Source: Pseudarthrobacter sp. BIM B-2242
Lineage (GTDB): Bacteria > Actinomycetota > Actinomycetes > Actinomycetales > Micrococcaceae
NCBI RefSeq assembly: GCF_014764445.1
Contig: NZ_CP061721.1
Location: forward strand, 310,001-374,000
Length of the DNA stretch: 64,000 nucleotides
Direction: 5' to 3'
The position numbers were made by a program, and so were the translations under genes. Numbering within the stretch: position 1 is the stretch's first letter; every line of letters begins with the position of its first letter. The notes beneath the pieces were generated by a model. That model searched no databases and was not told where the DNA came from. It saw only the letters and a program-made list of their open reading frames with translations. Shown piece after piece: positions 57,261 to 64,000 of this stretch.

Positions 57261-58606
57261 CCGAACACCAGATGCGCTGCGGTGAAGATGGCCAGTCCGG
57301 CGAGGGAGCCCACCACCGTGCCGTTGATCCGGATGAACTGCAGGTCCTTGCCCACCTGGAGTTCGATCTTCTGCGAGGTTTCCTCGGCGTCCCAGCGGGC
57401 CACGGTATCGGTGATCACGCCCGCAATGTCCGAGCGGTACGTCCGCACCAGGTAGCCTGCGGCGTCGCCGATCCAGGTGTTGACCTTGCCGGCCAGTTCG
57501 TCGTCATTGACCAGGCGTGAGCCGAAGTCCCGGACCGTTGCCTTGAACCTGACGGCGAGCTCGCTCTCAGGATCGTCCACGGCGCTGAGCAGGGCGTTCT
57601 TGACGGTTCCCCACGTCCGGGAAGCGAGTTCGCGGACTTCGGGATCGCCCAGGACCTGGGCCTTGATGTCCTCCGCGCGGGCGATCATGACGGGATCAAA
57701 TTGGAGGTCCTGCGCAAGATCGGTCAGGTATTTATCGATCTGCTGGCGGACCTGGTGGTTCGGATCGGACTGCACGGCCCGGGTGAACTTCAGGATCTCC
57801 ACATAGACCTTGTCGCCCACCAGGCCGTCCACGAACTGCGGGACCCAGGTGGGCGAGCGGTCGGAGACTAGCCGGCTGACGGTCTCGTGGTTGGCGTCCA
57901 CCCAGTCCGCGGCCCGGTCCACCAGCAGGTCCACCAGTTTGTGGTGGTGCCCGTCGGCAAAAATCCGTTCCGCCATCCTGCCCACCGGAGGCCCCCACGG
58001 CGGAGCCACCAGGTGCTTGCGGACCATCGCCTCGATCACTGCCTGGACGTCGTCGTCGTTCAGAACCTTGAACGCGCCGCGGATGACGGCGGCACCTTCC
58101 TTGGCCACGCGCTCGGCGCCGCCGGGGCCGGAGAGCCACGCTCCGGCCTTCCGCGCCACGTCCAGCGACGCCAGCTTGTCCTGGACCACCTGCTCGGACA
58201 GGAAGTTGGTCTCCACGAATTCGCCGAGGGACGCCCCGATCTGGTCCTTGCGGCGCGGAATGATGGCGGTGTGCGGGATCTTGATGCCCATGGGGTATTT
58301 GAACAGGGCAGTGACGGCGAACCAGTCGGCCAGCGCGCCCACCATGCCGCCCTCGGCCGCGGCGCGCACGTACTGCAGCCACGGATGTTCCTTTTGCAGC
58401 GCGAACGCGAACACAAAAATAACCGCCATGGCAATGAGGAGTCCCAGCGCCACAAGTTTCATTTTCCGCAGCGCTGCCGCCTTTTCGGCGTCCCCCGCAC
58501 TGAGTTGATGACGGACGACGGCGGCCCCCGTCTTCCCGTCCGGCGGCACCGCGCCGGGGGTCTGGGGCGGGGCTTGCCGGGTAGTTGGCTCAGAGTTCAC
58601 CTGCAT
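57257..58606 (-). CDS. DUF445 membrane protein
   Basis: This 449-residue protein has a helix near residue 50 (LVALGLLIAMAVIFVFAFAL), then the DUF445 core opening AAEGGMVGALADWFAVTALFKYPMG and IPHTAIIPRRKDQIGASLGEFVE. A long helical middle part and a final membrane helix (VGSLAGLAIFTAAHLVF) follow. This is the usual layout of the uncharacterised family. It begins with a polar, Pro-rich N-terminal extension of about 45 residues. Confidence 0.83.
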   Translation of the reverse strand: MQVNSEPTTRQAPPQTPGAVPPDGKTGAAVVRHQLSAGDAEKAAALRKMKLVALGLLIAMAVIFVFAFALQKEHPWLQYVRAAAEGGMVGALADWFAVTALFKYPMGIKIPHTAIIPRRKDQIGASLGEFVETNFLSEQVVQDKLASLDVARKAGAWLSGPGGAERVAKEGAAVIRGAFKVLNDDDVQAVIEAMVRKHLVAPPWGPPVGRMAERIFADGHHHKLVDLLVDRAADWVDANHETVSRLVSDRSPTWVPQFVDGLVGDKVYVEILKFTRAVQSDPNHQVRQQIDKYLTDLAQDLQFDPVMIARAEDIKAQVLGDPEVRELASRTWGTVKNALLSAVDDPESELAVRFKATVRDFGSRLVNDDELAGKVNTWIGDAAGYLVRTYRSDIAGVITDTVARWDAEETSQKIELQVGKDLQFIRINGTVVGSLAGLAIFTAAHLVFG

Positions 58607-58656
58607 GTGCCCAGCCTAGTCCCGTGGGCCCGGGCCCGGTCCGCTAACGTGTCCTC

Positions 58657-59565
58657 ATGACATTCGACGAGCCTGTTCCGGAGCGGCCGCTGGTTTTCGC
58701 CCACAGGGGTGCCAGTGCTGCCTTTGCCGAGCACACCCGCGCTGCGTACCTTCAGGCCATCGCCGACGGCGCCGACGGGGTCGAGTGCGATATCCACCTC
58801 ACCCGGGACCAGCACGCCGTCCTGATCCATGACGCGAACCTCGACCGGACGTCGGACGGCACCGGGCCGGTGGCGGACCGGACGCTGGCTGAATTGCGGC
58901 TGCTGGATTTCTCGTCGTGGAAAGGTGCCCGGATCCCGGAGAAATATGGTGCCAGGTCCGAGCAGCTCCTGACACTGCCGGAACTCCTGAACATCCTGCG
59001 GGGCGCCGGCCGGCCCATGGGACTGGCCATTGAACTCAAACATCCCAGCCCGTTCCAGCTGAGGCTCGAAGACCGGGTGCTGGACGTGCTCCGGCGCCAG
59101 GGCTGGGACCCGGCGACGTCCACCCTGGACAACATCAGCATTTCGTTTATGAGCTTCAGCCCGGATTCGGTGAAACACCTGCTCAAGACTGTTCCGGCCG
59201 GACACATCTGCCAGCTTGTTGACGACATCGACGTCGACGAGATCCGAGACGAACTGAGCCTGGGACATTTGGCGGGTGGTGCCATTGCCAATGTCATGAA
59301 GGCGGCCCAGCTGGAAGGCGAACGGATCCTGGATGAGTGCGAGGTGGGCATCGCGGGGCCCGGCATCATCTACGTCCGTGAACATGCCAGGACCGTCCAG
59401 CGCTGGCTGGAATCCGGCCGCCGGTTCCGGGTCTGGACGGTCGACACCGAGCGCGACGTGGCTCTTTGCCAGGGGCTGGGCGTCCACGAGATCACCACCA
59501 ACAAACCCGCCAGGGTGCTGGCGCAGCTCCAGTCGAGCAGCCAGCAGGCCCAGCTTCCGTCCTGA
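58657..59565 (+). CDS. Glycerophosphodiester phosphodiesterase
   Basis: This 302-residue TIM-barrel enzyme has H16-R17 in FAHRGAS, metal ligands E43 and D45 in GVECDIHLTRD, catalytic H58 in LIHDANLDRT, and a later ELKHP. It hydrolyses glycerophosphodiesters to glycerol-3-phosphate and an alcohol. No signal peptide is seen, so it is cytoplasmic. It is divergent from the DUF445 gene with a 50-bp gap. The last residues (QSSSQQAQLPS) are an unconserved tail. Confidence 0.9.
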   Translation: MTFDEPVPERPLVFAHRGASAAFAEHTRAAYLQAIADGADGVECDIHLTRDQHAVLIHDANLDRTSDGTGPVADRTLAELRLLDFSSWKGARIPEKYGARSEQLLTLPELLNILRGAGRPMGLAIELKHPSPFQLRLEDRVLDVLRRQGWDPATSTLDNISISFMSFSPDSVKHLLKTVPAGHICQLVDDIDVDEIRDELSLGHLAGGAIANVMKAAQLEGERILDECEVGIAGPGIIYVREHARTVQRWLESGRRFRVWTVDTERDVALCQGLGVHEITTNKPARVLAQLQSSSQQAQLPS

Positions 59566-59655
59566 CCCGCGGCGCCGGCTCCGGCGGCGGACCGTACTCC
59601 ACTCGCGTGGCGCCGCGTTTTAACCGCGGGCGTTCCGCTGTGATTGAGTGGAGCC

Positions 59656-60147
59656 ATGCCTTTTCGCTGGTCCGGCCGGGCCGTCCAAACCATCTCCGCG
59701 GCAGCCATGAGCGCGCTGTTGCTGACCAGCGCCATGAAGCACTTCCGGGAGCCACAGTTCTTCTCCCAGGTGGTCCCTGACTACCTCTGCCGCGAGGAAC
59801 CGGTGACCGGCCCGGATGCCACGGGCGACGGAAACACACCGCACGACGGCGGCACGCGGCATCTGGCGGTGATGTCGCGGGAGGAATGGATCGCGGTGAG
59901 CGGGCTGCTGGAGGCGGGCGCCGCCGTCGGACTCCTGATCCCCGTGACCCGCCGCGCGACGGCCACTGCTGTGACGGCAATGTTCACCGTATTTCTTGCC
60001 GGCCACGCGGATGCCCTCCGCCGGGTCTACGGACCCAAGGGCTCGCCGGCACAACGCACAGCACATACCGTCAGGTTTCCCCTTCAGCTCCCGCTCATCC
60101 TGTGGGCCTGGAGCCTGCGGAGCACCCCTGCCGGGCGGCGGCCGTGA
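59656..60147 (+). CDS. DoxX-like small membrane protein
   Basis: This protein of about 163 residues has four hydrophobic segments: AVQTISAAAMSALLLTSAMKHF, WIAVSGLLEAGAAVGLLIPV, ATATAVTAMFTVFLAGHADA and LPLILWAWSL. This is similar to DoxX-family proteins of unknown role. A polar loop of about 50 residues follows the first helix. ATG 59656 follows GGAG; a TTG at 59644 is possible. The stop overlaps the azlC start, so it is coupled to the amino acid exporter genes. Confidence 0.6.
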   Translation: MPFRWSGRAVQTISAAAMSALLLTSAMKHFREPQFFSQVVPDYLCREEPVTGPDATGDGNTPHDGGTRHLAVMSREEWIAVSGLLEAGAAVGLLIPVTRRATATAVTAMFTVFLAGHADALRRVYGPKGSPAQRTAHTVRFPLQLPLILWAWSLRSTPAGRRP

Positions 60148-60893
60148 AGCTGCCCGCATCGCCTGCCGTCCGGGTGGGAATCTCCATCAGCATCGCCACC
60201 GGCCTGTACGGAATTTCGTTTGGCGCCCTCTCCGTCACGTCAGGCCTTGATTTTTGGCAGACCATGGCGCTCAGCCTCCTGCTGTTCAGCGGCGGGTCCC
60301 AGTTTGCGTTTATCGGCGTGGTGGCCGGCGGCGGTTCCGGCATCGCGGCCATGAGCGCGGCCACGCTCCTGGGCATGCGGAACGGCATCTACGGGATGCA
60401 GCTGAATGCCCTCCTGCGCCCGACGGGATGGCGGCGCTATGTTGCCGCCCAGGTCACCATTGATGAGTCAACGGCGACCAGTACCGGGCAGACTGATCCG
60501 GCCGAGCAGCGGCGCGGTTTCTGGACCGCGGGCCTTGGCATCTATGTGCTCTGGAACCTGTTCACGGCCGTGGGCGCCCTGGCGGGAAGCGGGCTGGGCG
60601 ACCCCAAGCATTGGGGCCTGGACGGCGCGGCTGTCGCGGCCTTCCTGGGCCTGCTGTGGCCCCGGCTCAAGGGCAGGGAGCCCGCCGCGATTGCCGTGGT
60701 CTGTGCCCTGGCAACAGTGATCGCCGTTCCGTTCGTTCCCGCGGGCGTGCCGATTCTGATTGCCGCCGTGGTGGCCGCCCTGATCGGCTGGTTCAGCCAC
60801 GGGCGCAGTGACGAGGGGCTGGAACCGGACGTTGATCCTTACGGGGAGCACCACGGACACCGAAGCGACGGACCAGGCAAGGTGGGTGCATGA
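60144..60893 (+). CDS. azlC: AzlC family branched-chain amino acid exporter, large subunit
   Basis: This 249-residue protein has about six or seven helices. The first, GISISIATGLYGISFGALSVTSGL, and the motif LLLFSGGSQFAFIGVVAGGG are typical of AzlC/YgaZ/BrnF proteins. These export isoleucine, leucine, valine or methionine together with a small AzlD partner. The GTG at 60144 overlaps the stop of the DoxX-like gene, and azlD overlaps its end. A His/Asp-rich C-terminal tail (DPYGEHHGHRSDG) is unusual. Confidence 0.87.
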   Translation: MKLPASPAVRVGISISIATGLYGISFGALSVTSGLDFWQTMALSLLLFSGGSQFAFIGVVAGGGSGIAAMSAATLLGMRNGIYGMQLNALLRPTGWRRYVAAQVTIDESTATSTGQTDPAEQRRGFWTAGLGIYVLWNLFTAVGALAGSGLGDPKHWGLDGAAVAAFLGLLWPRLKGREPAAIAVVCALATVIAVPFVPAGVPILIAAVVAALIGWFSHGRSDEGLEPDVDPYGEHHGHRSDGPGKVGA

Positions 60894-61201
60894 ACCTCTG
60901 GTTCTGGCTGCTGTTGGCATGTGTGCTCGCCTACGCGTGGAAGCTCGTGGGCTATCTCGTCCCGGCGAAGCTCCTCAAAGACCCCCGGATGTCGCGCGTG
61001 GCCGGGACCATGACCATCGGGCTGCTGGCGTCCCTGACCATCGTCAACACGGTAGCCTCCGGCCAGGCCCTGGCTGCGGACGCACGGCTGGGCGCCCTGG
61101 CCGCCGCCGCCGTCGCACTGGCTTTCCGCGCCCCGTTCCTGGTGGTGGTGATCGCCGGCGCCGGCACTGCTGCCCTGCTCCGGCTGATCGGGTGGAACTG
61201 A
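60890..61201 (+). CDS. azlD: AzlD family branched-chain amino acid exporter, small subunit
   Basis: This 103-residue protein has three to four helices (LWFWLLLACVLAYAWKLVGYL, GTMTIGLLASLTIVNTV, ALAAAAVALAFRAPFLVVVIAG), matching AzlD/YgaH/BrnE, the partner of AzlC. The ATG overlaps the azlC stop (ATGA). Confidence 0.85.
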   Translation: MNLWFWLLLACVLAYAWKLVGYLVPAKLLKDPRMSRVAGTMTIGLLASLTIVNTVASGQALAADARLGALAAAAVALAFRAPFLVVVIAGAGTAALLRLIGWN

Positions 61202-61290
61202 CGCCCAAACTCTGGCGGTCACCGGTATCTGCGCTGTAGCATGAGGCAGGCTATGCAGTTGGCCGTGGATTCTTCGTGAGAGCGCTGACC

Positions 61291-61551
61291 ATGGACATAA
61301 AGCTGCACGTAGCCCGCACCAGACCCCGCAAGCCCCGTCGTCCCACGGACGCAGGCTGGCGCGCGGGGCTGCCGGTGAAGCGGTTCTTTACGCGCTTCAG
61401 GTCCCTCGCCGACTTGCCGCCAGAGGACCTTGACATCCTGTCCGAACAGATAAGACTGGCTCTTGACGTCAGCCAGGAACCGGGCATGGTTACCCTCCAT
61501 GCGGCGGTCCGAGCCGAGCTCCATAACCGAAAATCCGCGTCCGACGAATGA
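61291..61551 (+). CDS. Hypothetical basic protein
   Basis: This protein of about 86 residues has an Arg/Pro-rich start (MDIKLHVARTRPRKPRRP) followed by a helical part LPPEDLDILSEQIRLALDVS and VTLHAAVRAELHNRK. No family is recognised. ATG 61291 follows GAGAG; GTG 61276 is an alternative start adding five codons. It is 90 bp after azlD on the same strand. Confidence 0.5.
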   Translation: MDIKLHVARTRPRKPRRPTDAGWRAGLPVKRFFTRFRSLADLPPEDLDILSEQIRLALDVSQEPGMVTLHAAVRAELHNRKSASDE

Positions 61552-61609
61552 TGTGCGGACTGAGAGCAGCTGTGATTGCGCAGCTGCGCCCAAAGAGGAG
61601 CCAGGTGAA

Positions 61610-61897
61610 ATGAACGAACTTGTAGAGGAACACGCGCCCGAAGGCGCCGGCGGAGCCCACAACCAGGGTGCAGAACCTAAGTCGCGGCCGATTTACGACA
61701 AGAGCGCCTCCGAAGCCACCAGGGAATTACGGGATACGTCCCGGCGCCGCCGCGCCGCCGAAGAGAAGCTGCAGCAGCACCTGATCCAGGCCAAGGACCA
61801 CGTTCCTCATCACTACGACCATGACGCCACCGCACAAGGCGACCTCCAGCAAGGCGACCTCCAGGAAAAAGAAGACTCCGGGGGCCACGCCGGCTGA
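61610..61897 (+). CDS. Hypothetical charged protein
   Basis: This 95-residue protein is very polar: MNELVEEHAPEGAGGAHNQG, then a helical SASEATRELRDTSRRRRAAEEKLQQH, then a His/Asp-rich end. A 15-bp direct repeat near the end gives QGDLQQGDLQ. GGTG lies 4 nt before the ATG and GAGGAG about 12 nt before. No family is recognised. It may be co-transcribed with the preceding hypothetical gene. Confidence 0.5.
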   Translation: MNELVEEHAPEGAGGAHNQGAEPKSRPIYDKSASEATRELRDTSRRRRAAEEKLQQHLIQAKDHVPHHYDHDATAQGDLQQGDLQEKEDSGGHAG

Positions 61898-61960
61898 ACG
61901 TGGTTCATCACCTCGGTTCAGCCAGGCGGGCCCGTCGGAGTCGGTGGGCCGGTCACGTGC

Positions 61961-62179
61961 TCAGGCCGACTGCTCATCCTCTGACGGGGCCGTCCGGCGG
62001 GCAATTTCCTCCACAGCCAGCTCGTACCAGACCTGCGCGCCGAAATCAGGGGCGGGGGTGTCAAGGTTTTGGTAGAGGGCATCCAGGAGATTGGTGAGTT
62101 CCTCAGCGGCGAGCAAGGGCAGGACCTCTTCGGGGCCGCGCGGATCATTGATGAACTGGGAGAGCTTCGCGTGATTCAC
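61961..62179 (-). CDS. Small acidic hypothetical protein, coupled to a leader ORF
   Basis: This 72-residue protein runs from GTG 62179: VNHAKLSQFINDPRGPEEVL, then LAAEELTNLLDALYQNLDTP and VWYELAVEEIARRTAPSEDE. It is helical and acidic with no known family. A longer open frame (to 62473) is rejected because its upstream part is low-complexity. GGAGATCG lies 7 nt before the GTG. The GTG overlaps the TGA of a 15-codon leader ORF (GTGA), so translation is probably coupled to it. Confidence 0.6.
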   Translation of the reverse strand: MNHAKLSQFINDPRGPEEVLPLLAAEELTNLLDALYQNLDTPAPDFGAQVWYELAVEEIARRTAPSEDEQSA

Positions 62180-62223
62180 TTGGCGATCTCCGAAGCATGT
62201 TGAAAGTCCACAACAGAACGCAT
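62176..62223 (-). CDS. 15-codon leader ORF, translationally coupled
   Basis: ATG 62223 follows AGAGGAG by 8 nt, a stronger ribosome site than that of the next gene. The ORF reads MRSVVDFQHASEIAK and its TGA overlaps the next gene's GTG by two bases. Such short upstream ORFs can control downstream translation; a sensing role is not shown by the peptide sequence. It could equally be a minor small protein. Confidence 0.5.
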   Translation of the reverse strand: MRSVVDFQHASEIAK

Positions 62224-62384
62224 TTCTTAAACTCCTCTGGTTGTTCAGAGGCTGGCTGCGTAACCCTCCTGCGAGTCTAATCCAACGTCTGGACACTCTC
62301 AATGGCCCCCGCGGGGACCAGTTGCGGAGACCAGTGACGGTGTCGTGCCGGGGGCCTTGCCGGGCGGCCTCCGGCCGGGTTTGG

Positions 62385-63020
62385 TCAGGCGTAGGGCGGG
62401 CCCTGGAGTTGCGGTACGGGCAGGGGAATGTGTGCGGGGAGGGGCCGGCCGGACCGTTCAGTTCGGATGGCATCCTCGATGAGGGCCACGGGCCGGCGCC
62501 ACGCGTCTGAGCCGGGTTCCATGGTGTCCACCACGCCGATCAGCATGGCCAGGAGCCGGAACATGTCGGTCATGGAGATATCGGGACGCAGGGTGCCTTG
62601 GCCTTGGCCCCGCACCAGGAGGACGCCGATGGATTCCATCAGCGAACCCGTGATCCCGGTGAGGAGTTCCCGGCGCCCCGCCACGGCACCGAGGAGGTTG
62701 GCGTCGGCGCTGGCGGCGGCCATGATGGCCTCGATGACGCGCAGCAGGCCTTTTGCGGCGTCCATGCCCGCCAAGGCGTCGACAATGACCGGGTCGACCG
62801 TTTCCCGGAGCTGCCGGTTGAGGGCGGCCAGGACCAGCTCCTCCTTGTCGGCAAAGTTCCGGAAGAGAGTAGCCGGGCCCACTCCGGCAGTCGCTGCAAT
62901 GGTCTGCAGTGGAACCTCCGGACCGTGCTCACGGAAACACTGGCGGGCGGCCAGGATGATCTTGTCCACGTTCCGGGCAGCGTCTGCGCGTAGTGGCTTG
63001 CGGACGACAGCAATGCTCAT
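62385..63020 (-). CDS. TetR family regulator
   Basis: This 211-residue protein has an N-terminal HTH (NVDKIILAARQCFREHGPEVPLQTIAATAGVGPATLFRNFADKEEL) in the usual TetR position, then an all-helical ligand domain. The pattern RRELLTGITGSLMESIGVLL is shared by many actinobacterial TetR proteins. A proline-rich tail (PLPAHIPLPVPQLQGPPYA) ends the protein. The ribosome site is weak. No obvious target gene is adjacent; the thiamine-binding-type gene is divergent, 121 bp away. Confidence 0.82.
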   Translation of the reverse strand: MSIAVVRKPLRADAARNVDKIILAARQCFREHGPEVPLQTIAATAGVGPATLFRNFADKEELVLAALNRQLRETVDPVIVDALAGMDAAKGLLRVIEAIMAAASADANLLGAVAGRRELLTGITGSLMESIGVLLVRGQGQGTLRPDISMTDMFRLLAMLIGVVDTMEPGSDAWRRPVALIEDAIRTERSGRPLPAHIPLPVPQLQGPPYA

Positions 63021-63141
63021 CGGATCAGGTTAGCAACGCGGCAGACGGTCATCATGGTTACTGGAGGGTAGGCGGTTATGTGACGTCGACTGGCACCATT
63101 TGTCCGGTTCGGGTCTTTTGGCGGCATGAAAGACTTGCCCT

Positions 63142-63465
63142 ATGTTGTTAGCCTTTTCTGTTGCCCCGTCCGGCACGCCCGTTGGCGGATCCCGTCCCAC
63201 CGACGCCTCAGTCCACGACGCCGTCGCTGCCGCCGTGAAGATCGTCAGGGAATCCGGCCTGCCCAATCAGACGGACTCGATGTTCACCACCATCGAAGGC
63301 GACTGGGACGAGGTGTTCGACGTCGTCAAGCGCGCCACCGAAGCCGTGGGCCGGTTCGGCAGCCGCGTTTCGCTCGTCATCAAGGCCGACATCCGGCCCG
63401 GCTATACGGGCGAGCTCGGCGCGAAGGTGGACCGGCTGGAAAAGGCCCTCACCGACGGTTCCTAG
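63142..63465 (+). CDS. Thiamine-binding family protein (MTH1187/YkoF-like, DUF77)
   Basis: This 107-residue protein starts MLLAFSVAPSGTPVGG and has VAAAVKIVRESGLPNQTDSM, TTIEGDWDEVFDVVKRA and VSLVIKADIRPGYTGELGAKV, the full pattern of the PF01910 thiamine-binding family. It forms small ferredoxin-like oligomers. A role in thiamine salvage or storage is inferred from the family only. GAAAGAC lies upstream of the ATG. Confidence 0.82.
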   Translation: MLLAFSVAPSGTPVGGSRPTDASVHDAVAAAVKIVRESGLPNQTDSMFTTIEGDWDEVFDVVKRATEAVGRFGSRVSLVIKADIRPGYTGELGAKVDRLEKALTDGS

Positions 63466-63497
63466 ACCGGCGCGGGGCCGCGTGCCAGACTGTGGCC

Positions 63498-64000
63498 ATG
63501 TTTGAGCACAAGACCCAGCCAGGCTGGGTGGCAGTGGAAGATTTCCTCACGGCAACCGTGGTCCAGCCCGACGACGCGCTGCAGCAGGTGGTGAGCACCG
63601 CCGTCGACGCCGGCCTGCCGCCCATCGAGGTGACCCCCAATGCCGGCAAGCTGCTGAATCTCCTGGTCCGGATTTCCGGTGCCCGGCGCGTCCTGGAGAT
63701 CGGCACGCTTGCCGGCTTCAGCAGCATCTGGATGGCTCAGGGGCTTCCCGACGGCGGCCGGCTGGTGTCGTGTGAATACCTCACCAAGCATGCGGAGATA
63801 GCGAGGGCCAACGTCGCAGCAGCCGGGCTGGCTGACAAGGTGGAAGTCCGCGTCGGCGCAGCCCTTGACACGCTGGCCGCGCTGGAGGCGGAGGGGGAGG
63901 AGCCGTTCGATTTTGTGTTCATCGATGCGGACAAGGAACACGACGCCGACTACCTCGACTGGGCAGTCCGCCTGGGCAAGCCGGGAACCGTCATCGTGCT
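63498..64000 (+). CDS. Class I O-methyltransferase (3' end outside window)
   Basis: The first 167 codons of a caffeoyl-CoA/catechol-type O-methyltransferase, usually about 210-220 residues. SAM motif I is VLEIGTLAGFSSIWMA, the acidic residue is in VSCEYLTKHAEIA, and the metal/substrate region is FDFVFIDADKEHDADYL. These divalent-metal-dependent enzymes methylate catechol-like hydroxyls; the substrate is unknown. It follows the thiamine-binding-type gene by 32 bp. Confidence 0.88.
   Translation, partial: MFEHKTQPGWVAVEDFLTATVVQPDDALQQVVSTAVDAGLPPIEVTPNAGKLLNLLVRISGARRVLEIGTLAGFSSIWMAQGLPDGGRLVSCEYLTKHAEIARANVAAAGLADKVEVRVGAALDTLAALEAEGEEPFDFVFIDADKEHDADYLDWAVRLGKPGTVIV

Overview
The window looks like chromosomal DNA of a high-GC actinobacterium, most likely a Micrococcaceae member of the Arthrobacter/Pseudarthrobacter group. 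This is an inference from several things: frequent GTG and TTG starts, many ATGA/GTGA stop-start overlaps, and small families typical of that group (DUF5302, DUF6458, DUF2510, DUF1304, DUF222/HNH). A Ku plus three-domain LigD pair and a desferrioxamine-type siderophore operon also fit. No rRNA, tRNA, CRISPR array, prophage or plasmid replicon was seen.

Layout, left to right. 1-2015: an L-lactate permease cut by the left edge, divergent from a GntR/FCD regulator with an LldR-type operator between them. 2139-5252: a secreted multidomain alpha-amylase. 5538-11077: a PrmC-related methyltransferase, a short minisatellite, a DUF222/HNH protein with an internal duplication, and an IS256-family element that has inserted into the last codons of a DUF2510 membrane protein gene. 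11265-19047: small stress-related membrane proteins, three aldo-keto reductases, an XRE/DUF2975 pair, a decayed sigma/anti-sigma pair, an SDR and a dodecin.

19048-24814: a four-carbon acid-sugar catabolic locus made of a FadR-type regulator, DUF1537 kinase, LtnD-like dehydrogenase, GntP permease and a class II aldolase. 24868-27033: a DUF1304 protein, an acyltransferase and a GNAT protein. 27238-32715: a four-gene siderophore operon (desABCD-like) behind candidate iron boxes. 32760-38240: an ECF42-type sigma factor with its YCII partner, an SDR, a FUSC-like exporter and an MFS symporter. 38730-43394: small proteins and the ligD/ku non-homologous end-joining pair. 43606-44885: a methyltransferase with an SRPBCC protein.

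45054-49260: a fructose PTS block (HPr, EIIABC, 1-phosphofructokinase, DeoR regulator). 49910-54159: an esterase, then a beta-phosphoglucomutase and GH65 phosphorylase for maltose-type disaccharides. The 14-bp operator in front of this locus is identical, in reverse orientation, to the one in front of the amylase 45 kb away, so extracellular starch breakdown and intracellular maltose phosphorolysis are probably co-regulated. 54227-64000: an MFS transporter, PxpA, DUF445, a glycerophosphodiesterase, AzlCD, small hypothetical proteins (one behind a 15-codon coupled leader ORF), a TetR regulator, a thiamine-binding-family protein and an O-methyltransferase cut by the right edge.

I found no convincing new defence or mobile system. 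The most unusual items are the acid-sugar locus with a non-standard aldolase, the shared amylase/GH65 operator, the pair of compensating frameshifts next to an internally deleted sigma factor, the IS256 insertion whose ancestral gene can be read across the gap, and the coupled leader ORF.
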